This document shows positions 56,047 to 64,000 of a stretch of DNA of 64,000 nt, piece after piece. Under the pieces are notes generated by a model. That model searched no databases, was not told the origin of the DNA, and worked only from the letters and a program-made list of their open reading frames with translations. This stretch comes from Salticus scenicus. Taxonomy: Eukaryota; Arthropoda; Arachnida; Araneae; Salticidae. Every line of letters begins with the position of its first letter. Within the stretch, counting starts at the first letter, position 1. Made by a program: the position numbers and the translations under genes. The stretch lies in NCBI GenBank assembly GCA_963930645.1, contig OZ005649.1, positions 384,391,887 through 384,455,886 on the forward strand, in the 5' to 3' direction.

Positions 56047-56383
56047 TACATACAAATGAAACACTTCCAGTTGCAAAGCCGTTTGGAAGCGTTCCAAATC
56101 TATGACTGCAGTCGGCAGCAAAAGTATCCGAGCACTAGCAAAAATTCCTATGTGAAAAAAGCATACTTAACACTGTTTTGTTAAATAAATCCTTGTTGAA
56201 TCGTGTGCTTAGACTGACTAAGAACAGGATTCGACAAGGATTTATTTAACAAAACTGAATTAAGTGTACTTTTTTTTACATAGGAATTTTCGCTAGTGCT
56301 CGGATACTTTTACTGCCGACTGTTTTTGCAAAAAAATTGCAAAATTTACGTCATCGAAATTGCAAGCGTTCCGTTTGTATGTA
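56047..56383. mobile_element. Composite MITE, second copy
   Basis: Outer TACATACAAATGAAACAC to CGTTTGTATGTA, with the palindromic CAGTCGG MITE at 56109-56322. Layer order and inner boundaries agree with 33943-34281. The right inner MITE flank reads TT here and TA there. Confidence 0.78.
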
Positions 56384-56529
56384 ACTCTTAATAGTCAATA
56401 AAACTATGTAATCTTTTTCCAGCATAATTGAGTAAGTTATTGCTAGAAATATTTGTGAGAACAGTTAATATTTCTTTAGAAAATAGCTAAAAATTTTATT
56501 TTATATTTTTTTGTGAGGAAGAGAGAGAG

Positions 56530-56795
56530 CGGACGTGCATTTTATGTCACACTAGTGCTACGCTAAGACAACTGGCTACAGTCTAGGACACACCACTTAA
56601 GGGTGTATATTTTTTGTATATTTACAGGGTGGGTAGGCAGTCTGGGTTTAACGTCGCACTAGTGCTGCACTATTGGACAATTGGCGACGTACAAGGACTC
56701 ACTCCTAAGGATGTTCCAATGACATACCATCACAATTTTGATCCTCTACGGAATAGATGGCTCCCTTGCTTCGGTGACATCTTATATTTACCGAT
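56530..56795 (-). mobile_element. Two reversed 5'-truncated SINEs
   Basis: Plus-strand TTTTATGTCACACTAGTGCT (56540) and TTTAACGTCGCACTAGTGCT with ACCATCACAATTTTGATCCT (56648-56750). Confidence 0.72.
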
Positions 56796-56827
56796 AAATG
56801 TATGTACATGGTTGAGATTATATAGGT

Positions 56828-57195
56828 TTTAGGTAGCACTAGTGCTACACTATTGACAAATGGTAGCTGTCTAGGATACGCCCCGAAACGTGGTCAAAAG
56901 ACATCAGTGGCGGCTCGTGAGTGACGTTTTGGGAGGGCTGCAGGCTAATGACTGAAAACAGTATGTTAACAACGAAAACGTTTTCTTTTAATTGGCTTTT
57001 GACGTGTTAACATATTTACTTAGATTGTCGAAATAAGCGAATCAGCCAATTAGGTGAATAAAAGTTCCATTCTTTGTACTTTTTCTAGACGTTTCGATGA
57101 AGTACCCCCAACACGAGCCGCCACTAGAAGACATAGCATCAAAATTTTGGTCCTCCATGGAGAGGAATGGAGCCTTCATGGTGAAGATAGATTAA
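56828..57195 (-). mobile_element. SINE fragment split by a CAGTGGCGG MITE
   Basis: TTTTAGGTAGCACTAGTGCT to GGTCAAAAGACAT, then after the insertion AAGACATAGCATCAAAATTT to CTTCATGGTGAAG, follow the reversed SINE. Confidence 0.75.
56905..57127. mobile_element. CAGTGGCGG MITE, 223 bp, 7-bp target duplication
   Basis: AAGACAT lies at 56898-56904 and 57128-57134. The ends CAGTGGCGGCTCGTG and CACGAGCCGCCACTAG form a TIR of about 15 bp with one indel-like difference at the tip. The interior carries ACGTTTTGGGAGGGCTG and AAAACGTTTTC. It is probably hAT-like (inference from CAGTGGCGG and the duplication length). Confidence 0.82.
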
Positions 57196-57254
57196 ATCGG
57201 AGAATCATTTTGAATGATAATCATAACAGAACTTCATCAAAAATATTTTCCAAA

Positions 57255-57468
57255 CAGTCGGCTGCAAAATTATTCGAGCACTAGCAATAATCCTTGCCAA
57301 AAAAAAGTACACTTAATGCAGTTTTGTTAAATAAATCCTTGTCGAGTCATGTTCTTAATCAGTCTAAGCACATGATTCGACAAGGATTTACTTAGCAAAA
57401 CAGTCTTAAGTGTACATTTTAAATATAGGAATTATTGGCTAGTGCTCGAATAATTTTGCAGCCGACTG
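57255..57468. mobile_element. Palindromic CAGTCGG MITE (CTGCAAAATTATTCGAG subfamily)
   Basis: CAGTCGGCTGCAAAATTATT reads from both ends; TA follows on the right. The arms pair through ATAAATCCTTGTCGAGTC. Confidence 0.87.
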
Positions 57469-57585
57469 TACAATATTAAAAATTTATCAAAAACCATAAC
57501 TCCGATACAACTTGAAACTTTATTAAGACTTGTAATTCTATTCATAGCATTTTTCTCAAAGCACCAATTCCATTTACTTCAACAG

Positions 57586-57668
57586 GACCATCCTTATGGG
57601 TGAGTCCCAGACTATTTGCCAATTGCCCAAAGCGCAACACTAATGTGACGTAAAACCCAACCAACAAA
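57586..57668 (+). mobile_element. SINE 3' fragment
   Basis: GACCATCCTTATGGGTGAGT, TTGCCAATTGCCC and AATGTGACGTAAAACCC. Confidence 0.7.
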
Positions 57669-57798
57669 CCGTTTAATATTCCATTTAATATCTTACTTTA
57701 AAAAGCAAAACTGTTCGAGCTATGTAAACCTTCGTATACAAATTTCGTATGGCAGATCTTCATTTCAAATTACACTTTCATTTTTGTTTGCACAAATA

Positions 57799-58012
57799 CA
57801 GTCGGCTGCAAAATTATTTGAGCACTAGCCAATAATTCCTATAATTAAAAAGTACTCTTAAGACTGTTTTGCTAAGTAAATCCTTGTCGAATCATGGTCT
57901 TATACTGATTAAGAACATGACTCGACGAGGATTTATTTAACAAAACTGCATTAAGTGTACTTTTTTTTGGCAAGGATTATTGCTAGTGCTCGAATAATTT
58001 TGCAGCCGACTG
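57799..58012. mobile_element. Palindromic CAGTCGG MITE
   Basis: CAGTCGGCTGCAAAATTATT from both ends, with TA on both sides (57797-57798, 58013-58014). Confidence 0.87.
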
Positions 58013-58226
58013 TATGAGGCTTTCGATAATCTGTTTGCTTCATGTATTGCGAACAATAATGTAATGATGGTGTCAATGATGAGAAAACGCTGACACAAAC
58101 TGAGCAGAAGGAACAAAATGAGAGTTTACTATTTTTCGCGAATTAGCACACTTATGGCATCAGGCAGCTCTAACTGAATTCCAACAGTTCGAGGGTTAGC
58201 GCGCGCCTTCCACCGGGTTAAAGATA

Positions 58227-58440
58227 CAATCAACAGCAAAAGTATCCGAGCACTAGCAAAAATTCTTATGTAAAAAAAGCACACTTAATACTGTTTTGTT
58301 TAATAAATTCTTGTCGAATCATGTTCTTAGACCGACTGAGGACATGATTAAACAAGGATTTATTTAACAAAACAGTATGAAGTGTGCTTTTTTTTACATA
58401 GGAATTTTTGCTAGTACTCAGATACGTTTGCTGTCAACTG
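58227..58440. mobile_element. Palindromic CAGTCGG MITE, decayed ends
   Basis: CAATCAACAGCAAAAGTATC and, reversed, CAGTTGACAGCAAACGTATC. One arm reads CACTTAATACTG and the other CACTTCATACTG. Confidence 0.8.
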
Positions 58441-58479
58441 CATATTAGAGAGAAATTTTTCCAGAATGCAGATAGACAC

Positions 58480-58882
58480 CACGAAAGCCTGGATGGCGAA
58501 GAGTCTACCTTGTAATAAGAAGACTTCGGGTTACAAAATTGAGCTGTTTAAAGACCGTGCACATTTAAAGTGACTGGTACACATAGACACTTTAGTGGGT
58601 GCAATTTATATATGTTCCGCATTAAAAATATTTCTCGTGGTTACTGATTCGGGGATCCCCTCTTTCCGAATGATCAGAACCGGACAATTCCTAGGGGTGA
58701 TTCGCCGACTTTTGTCAAATGTTAATTACTTAATACCTCTGTGGGTTACCTAAGCAAGTCAGTCATCACTCTTTTGGGAGATCGAAATTGTGATGGCATG
58801 TATCCAGACCAAACTTACTAGGGAGCCAAAGACTTTCGCCAATTGTTTATAGCGTAGCACTTGTGAGATGTAAAACTCAATC
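58480..58882 (+). mobile_element. Two diverged SINE copies
   Basis: 58480-58730 keeps a decayed head (CTTCGGGTTACAAAATTGAG) and GACTGGTACACATAGAC. 58731-58882 carries CCTCTGTGGGTTACCTAAGC, AAATTGTGATGGCATGTATC and CACTTGTGAGATGTAAAACT. Confidence 0.68.
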
Positions 58883-58944
58883 GTCAGAGACCCTCTCTAA
58901 AGATTAATTTTTTAATCTTTAGAGAGGGTCTCTGACGATTGAGT
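58875..58944. repeat. Perfect 70-bp hairpin overlapping a SINE end
   Basis: Two 32-base arms, starting ACTCAATCGTCAGAGACCCT and ending GGTCTCTGACGATTGAGT, enclose ATTTTT. The left arm begins within the SINE tail, so the last SINE bases are copied in reverse. Confidence 0.85.
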
Positions 58945-59077
58945 CAAAACTGCTGTATAGCTGCTGTATATCGCTCAAAACGCTGTATAGTGGTGCGCAG
59001 CCTCCTTCCGTTCTTGTAACTAAACTCTACCTCAACCTCATCACATTGCTTAGCTCAAATACAGTGCGTAGAATATA

Positions 59078-59221
59078 CAGTCGGTAACAAAATTATCCGA
59101 ACACATGCAAAAATTCCTATATACAAAAAGTAGAGTTATTACTGTTTTGTTAAATTCTTTGTCGAATCATGTTCTTTGTAAGGTATTTTTGCTAGTGTTC
59201 GGATACATTTGTTACCGACTG
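59078..59221. mobile_element. CAGTCGG MITE, internally deleted
   Basis: CAGTCGGTAACAAAATTATC to the reverse CAGTCGGTAACAAATGTATC, TA on both sides. At 144 bp it lacks most of the inner arm sequence. Confidence 0.85.
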
Positions 59222-59223
59222 TA

Positions 59224-60182
59224 CAGTTTGGCAAGCGCTTATCATTGAATGCTTAAAATGCATAGATATAGCAAAATATATAGACCTATCATCCCCATGT
59301 TATCGTCCAAAAATTTTTGATGCCGAAAAAAAAAGCTTTGGAATCAATCATTAAGTGGTATTGAAAAAAGGAAAAATGACTCTGAAATGTATATGGAGTT
59401 TTTCCTTCATCTTTAGTGAATAAATTATTCATAAATTTTATTTGCTAAAATATTCGTGTGTATTCACTCGGGGAAAGGCGGCCATATTTTGGTAAAATAC
59501 CGTCTTTTCCCAAGTGAAAAGGAATCACTTTTTTCTCCTAAATGATCAGTCTGTATTAGTCTTGCAAAGGCTGGGAAAAGAGCCGTTTCTTCCCCGGAAA
59601 TAAAACGGGTTTTTTGGGAAGTAAATTTTGAAAATTCCTGGGAATTTTGAAATAATTTGATGCATAGGCACATTTTTTTTTTCATTTTTATTATTTTATG
59701 TAATTTCCTATTTAGCATTTTTAACTGTAACTATGCAAAGCAACTCAACTCTTCTTTCTTTTGCAGATACAGAGTCAGTTATTATTATTATTATTTCATA
59801 AATAGACATTAAAACAGAAAGACTCTTTCTAATAAATTTCAGAATAATATATTTCTTCAATGTTAATAAAACTGTGTGTTCATAAGGTAAATAACACTGT
59901 GTAACAAGATTTTGTTTAAGTTAATTTTTTTGCTGTTTCTCATTGGTTAGGACTCAAAACTGAAGAAAAACACTAACTGATGTCTGGCTAATCGTTTTTT
60001 AAGAGATTACATCGATTTTTCAAATTTTCAAATAATGCCTTTATTTTTCATGGTACAGTTAGGTAAGAGTGTGCATAAAAGATTTTTAACAGTATAATTT
60101 TAAGGAATATATGCCTTTATATGATAATAAAATGAAAAATATACTTGAATCCTTAAATTCAGGATGCTCTTAATAATATTGT
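59224..60182. other. AT-rich DNA downstream of the novel gene
   Basis: No repeat family of the window is recognised. On the minus strand, AATAAA near 60052 could serve as a polyadenylation signal for the gene above it. A frame at 59464-59718 has no family features. Confidence 0.4.
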
Positions 60183-61849
60183 TCAAAAATGCATTGTTTT
60201 TCTACTTTTCCTCTTGTAGATTTGTTCAGTTTCCCTGATTAAATTCCATATATAGTCGCCAAGCATCCGTTCATTGTATTGTCCTTGGTATCGCTTTTCA
60301 AATGCTTGAATGTCCTGGTGAAAACGTTCACCGTGTTCTTCTGAGTATGCGCCAGAGTTTGACTTGAACACTTCTAGATGTGAGTGAAGAACATGCAACT
60401 TCAGAGACATTCTGCATCCCATTTTATGGTAGTTCTCGATAAGTTGCTGAACCACTTCCTTGTAATTATCCACTCTGTGATTGCCCAAGAAACCATTAAC
60501 TACATCAATGAAGCTCTTCCATGCTTTTCTTTCAAGTGGTAGAAGCTTCTTCATAAATTCACCATCTTTCATTAATTTCCTCACCTGAGGACCCACGAAA
60601 ATTCCACTCTTGATCTTTGCCTCTGACAGTTTTGGGAAAATTTTTTTAGATATTTGAAAGCTTCCGAACTAGGATCTAATGCCTTGACAAATTGCTTAAT
60701 AAGTCCTAGTTTTATATGTAGTGGAGGCATAAGGATCTTCTCCTGCCTCACAAGTGGTTTAAATTTTATATTTTTCTCCCCAATCACGAAGTCATCTCTA
60801 ATGGGCCACTCAACCTTCTTGTAATGATTGCTAATATCTCTGCTGTCCCACAAGCAGAGAAACCAAGGGTACTTCGTTTTTCCACCTTGCAAACCTACCA
60901 AGAATGTGATTATTTTGAAGTCACCTATGACATCCCACTCGTGTTCTTCATAGTTTAACTCTTGAAGAAGTCGTTCGATATGTCGATACTCTTCTTTGAG
61001 AGATGCTGAATGAGCTATCGGAATGCTGGGGTATTTATTGCCATTGTTTAAGAGGACTGCTTTCAAACTCTTGCAAGAGCTGTCAATGAAGAGTCGCCAG
61101 TCTTTTGGATCATAAAGAAACCCTATTTCTTCGAATAAACCCCTCACGTTGTGGGAGTAGCACAGTTCGTCTTTGAGGGTGAAGTACTGTGAGAACCTTT
61201 GATCACGTTGCCTCTGCTGAGATATCTTACAGCTTCTGTCCAACAAATTCCATTCCTTCAGTCTTGCTGTTAAGATCTCGGCGTTTGATTTTGTAAGTCC
61301 AAGATCTCGGATCAAGTCATTTAATTCCTGTTGATTTGGAAAGTGAGGTTTTAAATCTTCGTCCTCATACCAATCCTCATCTCCGGTGCTTTCGTCAGTT
61401 GTCACACTAGAACACTCATTGTTTTTCGGATTGGGGGGAACAGGAAGATCATCACTGTGTGCAATGGGTCTCAAAGATGATGGTAAGTCTGGATAGTCGA
61501 ACACACTTGTCTTCTTCCTTTTCCGGTGATGGGACACGTCAACAACGCAGAAATAGCAGTTCATAAGATGATCTGTGGGTTCACGCCAGATTCGAGGCAC
61601 TCCGAACTTCATCTTTCGATTCTCTCCTCTGTACCAAGCCTCAAGGGTGGACCTGCAGCATCCACAAACCACATGTGGTGCCCAGTTTTTATCTTGATCG
61701 CCCACCGCAACATCAAAATATGCATAATAGGCATTTGCAAAATTGTTGGCCTCTGTGATTTTATGCTTGATTGCTTTGGTGCTCAGGAAGACACCACACA
61801 CATAACAAAAACTGTCTGGATCATGTTTACAGCTGCGGTTATACGCCAT
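60183..61849 (-). pseudogene. Intronless Cys-rich protein gene of unknown function, one -1 frameshift
   Basis: ATG at 61849-61847 opens MAYNRSCKHDPDSFCYVC. Frame 1 runs 422 residues to 60581. A second frame carries the family-like C-terminus to a stop at 60183. The break is a single -1 step on an A7 run (minus strand, 60647-60641); taken together the product is about 556 residues. Visible parts: Cys at about 7, 15, 18, 62, 64, 65, 98 and 101 (probable zinc module); acidic linker at 150-168; RDLGLTKSNAEILTARLKEW; RLFIDSSCKSLKAVLL; DFKIITFLVGLQGG; CLWDSR; LMPPLHIKLGLIKQFVKAL; and, after the shift, SLKLHVLHSHL and SEEHGERFHQDIQAFEKRYQ. I believe similar multi-copy proteins occur in other arthropods, but cannot verify this here. 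The IDS strand, DFK and the Glu/His/Asp helix would suit an RNase H-like fold (inference). It could be a living gene with a sequence error, a frameshifting gene, or a recent pseudogene. Confidence 0.75.
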
Positions 61850-61859
61850 CACTTAATTA

Positions 61860-62448
61860 TCAACCTAAATTGCAAAAAGAAAAAAGAATTTGTCATCTTA
61901 ATATCAATTATTTCATATGCAGATGAAAATTACAGTTATGTCTATAAATGGTAATACACTTATTATTATGTTCTACTAGATTTCAATAACCGGCCACTAT
62001 ACACTAAAAAACGTTTAGGAGCAGGAAAGAACACTCATTATATTATATTTATGACCTAATTCATTAGATAAAAGCAAAAAAATCACTTAAACAAACAAAA
62101 AAAATTTTTTTGTTACATAGTGTAATTTAAAGCATACTCAAATAATACATAGCAATAAAATATAAATATACATATCTCTATATATTAAAAAAAAGTTACT
62201 GTCACTGGCGTCAAATTATTTTGTCTGCGATAGCATCTTCTAGCGGAGGGCAGGGTCCTTCATGTCATGAGAGATATCAATGTGTTCCGAATACTCCAAG
62301 GAAGACATTTCAGCTGCTTAGAAATTTTCATCATTTTAATTAAAGAAGTTATCAACTAAAAACGACAAGTTTATGAAGGTACTCTATTTACCATTTTGAA
62401 AAAAGTTTCTCCCAGTGACGTTGTTCTTCGGTCATGAAGTCATTTTAC
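61860..62448. other. AT-rich upstream region of the novel gene
   Basis: No coding frame and no repeat family is recognised. A short GC-richer patch at 62225-62260 is present. No TIR matching the downstream side of the gene was seen. Confidence 0.4.
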
Positions 62449-62509
62449 ACAGGAAAATTAAAATATGATCCATGGTTGTATGTATGTAGGTAAGTAGGTA
62501 GGCAGGTAC

Positions 62510-62983
62510 GTTGGATTTAACGTCGCACCAGTACTGCGCTATGGATAATTGGCGACGGTCTGCGACGCACCCCTAGAGATGTTGCGGAGATAATTTTGAT
62601 CCTTCACGGTGGGGATGATGCCCCGCTTTGGTGGTCCCCAGAGGTATAGTATGGATGGGATCATGGAGGACTTTGAGGCCGCGAGTGATTTTATCTGCAC
62701 CAACCACCATTAGTGTACACGCAAACCCCCTGTAATAATGCCTCCGAGCTGAGCTCTACGTCACCGAAGATCGGCCGATTTCATCCAATCCCCACGATCC
62801 AACATGTGTCATAGGAAGTGTTGATTGGATAAAATCGGCCGATCTTCCATGACGTGGAGCTCAGCTCTGAGGCATTATTACAGGAGGTGATGGCACACGA
62901 CGGTCTTTGGCCAGCTCAAGTATTGGATCGGCAATCTTCCAATTACGTGCTCCGCGCTTTACCAACTAGGGTACCGCGGTCCG
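62510..62983 (-). mobile_element. SINE split by a palindromic MITE
   Basis: The head on the minus strand is at 62983 (CGGACCGCGGTACCCTAG). The body is interrupted at 62722-62892 within TTAGTGTACACG, then continues to the tail TGCGACGTTAAATCC. Confidence 0.82.
62722..62892. mobile_element. Palindromic MITE, second copy, 7-bp target duplication
   Basis: GTACACG (62715-62721) and GCACACG (62893-62899) flank it, differing at one base. Ends CAAACCCCCTGTAATAATG and, reversed, CATCACCTCCTGTAATAATG. Arms pair through GAGCTGAGCTC.ACGTCA and GATCGGCCGATTT.ATCC. Confidence 0.8.
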
Positions 62984-63099
62984 AAACCATAGATGTAAAA
63001 AAGAAAGAAAATAAATATAGACATTTTTTCTCTACTTTTAGAAAATTAATTTTCTGACATGGGGAAATTAAAATATGATCCCTGGTTGTAGGTAGGTAG

Positions 63100-63418
63100 A
63101 TAATTAGGTAGGTTGTGTTTGACGTCGCCCCATTACTGCGCTATGGATAATTGGCGACGGTCTGGGACACACCCCTACGGATGTTCCGGAGACATTCCAC
63201 CACAGTTTTGGTCCTACACGAAGGGGATGGCTCCCCCGCTTCGGTGGTCCCAGAGGTATAATTTCGATGGAAACATGGAGGATATTGCGGCCACGACATA
63301 GTTTACGTGCACCAGCCTCCATTAGTGAACACGACGGGCTTTGGCCGGCTCGAGAACCGAACCCGCAATCTTCTAATTAAGAGCTCGGCGCTCTACCGAC
63401 TGGGGTTCTGCGGTCCAG
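63100..63418 (-). mobile_element. tRNA-derived SINE, full length
   Basis: The head at 63416 reads GGACCGCAGAACCCCAGTCG with B box GCGGGTTCGGTTCTCG. The body includes GCACGTAAACTATGTCGTGG, and the tail ends GGGGCGACGTCAAACACAAC. The flank AAATTAAAATATGATCCNTG precedes both this SINE and the 62.5-kb SINE, so the block was duplicated in tandem. Confidence 0.85.
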
Positions 63419-63501
63419 ATCTAAAGTTGCAAAAAAGCAATAAAAAGAACCATATACTAAAGCTGTAATGGAAAATGGTCTAGATATTATGAATTTCTAT
63501 C

Positions 63502-63502
<1 letters not shown>

Positions 63503-63536
<34 letters not shown>
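63503..63536. repeat. (TA)n microsatellite
   Basis: About 17 TA units without interruption. Confidence 0.9.
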
Positions 63537-63537
<1 letters not shown>

Positions 63538-63639
63538 CAATTTGACATTGAATATGAGGATTTCCCAAATATTTTTCTGCTATTGTCTTGTAATATGCAT
63601 TATTAATATTCCTTTTAGGTGAAAGAAAAGAGCGACTAG

Positions 63640-63744
63640 GTGGGCAGAGCTCTGCATGTGTTAATAAGTAAAGTGAGTCAGGGGGGAGGCGAAGCCTTCC
63701 TCGGGGGTTGCTGAGCGGAGCGAGCAGGGTTCAGAGCCCCCTAG
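63640..63744 (+). mobile_element. Helitron-like 3' end, second type
   Basis: GGGGGGAGGCGAAGCCTTCC, then GAGCGGAGCGAGCAGGG and AGAGCCCCCTAG followed by T. The GC-rich hairpins before CTAG are typical of Helitron 3' ends. It is unlike the three satellite-bearing copies. The 5' end cannot be located. Confidence 0.55.
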
Positions 63745-63955
63745 TTCATTTTGAAAATATAAAGGAAAATATTTTTTAAGTGCTGAAATGAATATTCTTC
63801 ATTGTATATTTTTACTTTTGTTAAGTACTGATGTAATAATAGTTTGTCTTAAATTTTTATTTATTTATTTTTTACATTAAAAATTTAATTGCAGATTAAA
63901 GAGAGTTGATTGTACTTATTTGTGAAACATTTAAAATGAATATTTATTTCAAAAC

Positions 63956-63958
<3 letters not shown>

Positions 63959-63996
<38 letters not shown>
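63959..63996. repeat. Poly(A) tract, about 38 bp
   Basis: Uninterrupted A run at the window edge, followed by TCAC. It may be the tail of a retroelement reaching beyond the window. Confidence 0.8.
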
Positions 63997-63999
<3 letters not shown>

Positions 64000-64000
64000 C

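Larger units (their letters stand above)
55053..58217. mobile_element. Possible TTAA-flanked element (weak)
   Basis: TTAA at 55049-55052 is followed by CCCGGTAGCACTCGC. TTAA at 58218-58221 is preceded by sequence whose reverse begins CCCGGTGGAAGGCGCGC. Only CCCGGT is shared. A second left-end-like block, CCGGTAGCACTCGCATGG, lies at 55993. These may be ends of different elements. Confidence 0.3.

Noticed and set aside
55053..58217. A confident 3.2-kb TTAA element
   Set aside because: Only CCCGGT is shared by the two ends; kept as a low-confidence entry.
59464..59718. 84-codon minus-strand ORF below the novel gene
   Set aside because: Lys/Phe-rich low-complexity reading of AT-rich DNA, no recognisable motif.
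61526..61954. 142-codon plus-strand ORF
   Set aside because: Antisense to the start of the 60.2-61.85-kb gene, whose minus-strand frame has coherent Cys pairs and blocks.

Overview
The window looks like intergenic or accessory DNA from an AT-rich arthropod genome, and the mix of repeat families best fits a spider (inference; no host gene fixes the taxon). It has no bacterial-type gene organisation. Almost everything that can be identified is transposable-element material. It includes Jockey-like LINEs, a tRNA-derived SINE, Tc1/mariner, pogo-like, hAT-like and piggyBac-like elements and MITEs, Helitron-like ends carrying G/C-rich satellite arrays, and long fold-back palindromes. The one substantial gene that is not an obvious transposon is an intronless, frameshifted gene at 60.2-61.9 kb on the minus strand. 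It encodes a Cys-rich protein of about 556 residues of unknown function.

Layout. 1-4.1 kb: two joined minus-strand copies of one LINE. One has open ORF1 and an open ORF2 endonuclease that runs off the window edge. The other is an ORF2 fragment with a stop codon. 4.1-5.26 kb: a fold-back element with two apparently identical 519-bp arms. 5.3-6.2 kb: tandem repeats of about 145 bp. 6.4-8.9 kb: a TA-flanked element carrying a nested Helitron-like element with a higher-order satellite. 9.1-10.8 kb: a hAT-like element with 8-bp target duplications. 12.2-12.9 kb: another small TIR element. 13.06-15.17 kb: an inverted duplication around a pogo-like element. 16.1-25 kb: a minus-strand pile of LINE pieces (ORF1, endonuclease, RT, RNase H and 3' UTR). 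25-32.7 kb: mostly unassigned AT-rich DNA with one old LINE trace. 32.8-34.8 kb: SINEs and MITEs. 34.8-38.04 kb: a Helitron-like element with about 21 G-rich units. 38.2-39.2 kb: two tandem repeats. 39.8-41.4 kb: a dead Tc1 element. 41.7-42.5 kb: a C-rich tandem repeat. 42.65-44.65 kb: a piggyBac-like MITE and a second satellite-bearing Helitron-like element in the opposite orientation. 44.7-59.2 kb: densely nested SINEs, palindromic MITEs and TTAA elements. 59.2-64 kb: the novel gene, two tandem SINE blocks and a Helitron 3' end.

The parts relate as parasites and hosts. The LINE has a defined 3' tail (GCGC, CACTA, then CCAACC repeats), which the SINE resembles, so the SINE is probably copied by that LINE's machinery. 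Short palindromic MITEs carry ends related to the dead Tc1 element. Insertions into insertions allow relative dating. In the clearest case, a CAGTCGG-type MITE was split at a TTAA by a 4.3-kb piggyBac-type element, which now holds further MITEs, SINEs and a LINE fragment with its own 14-bp target duplication.
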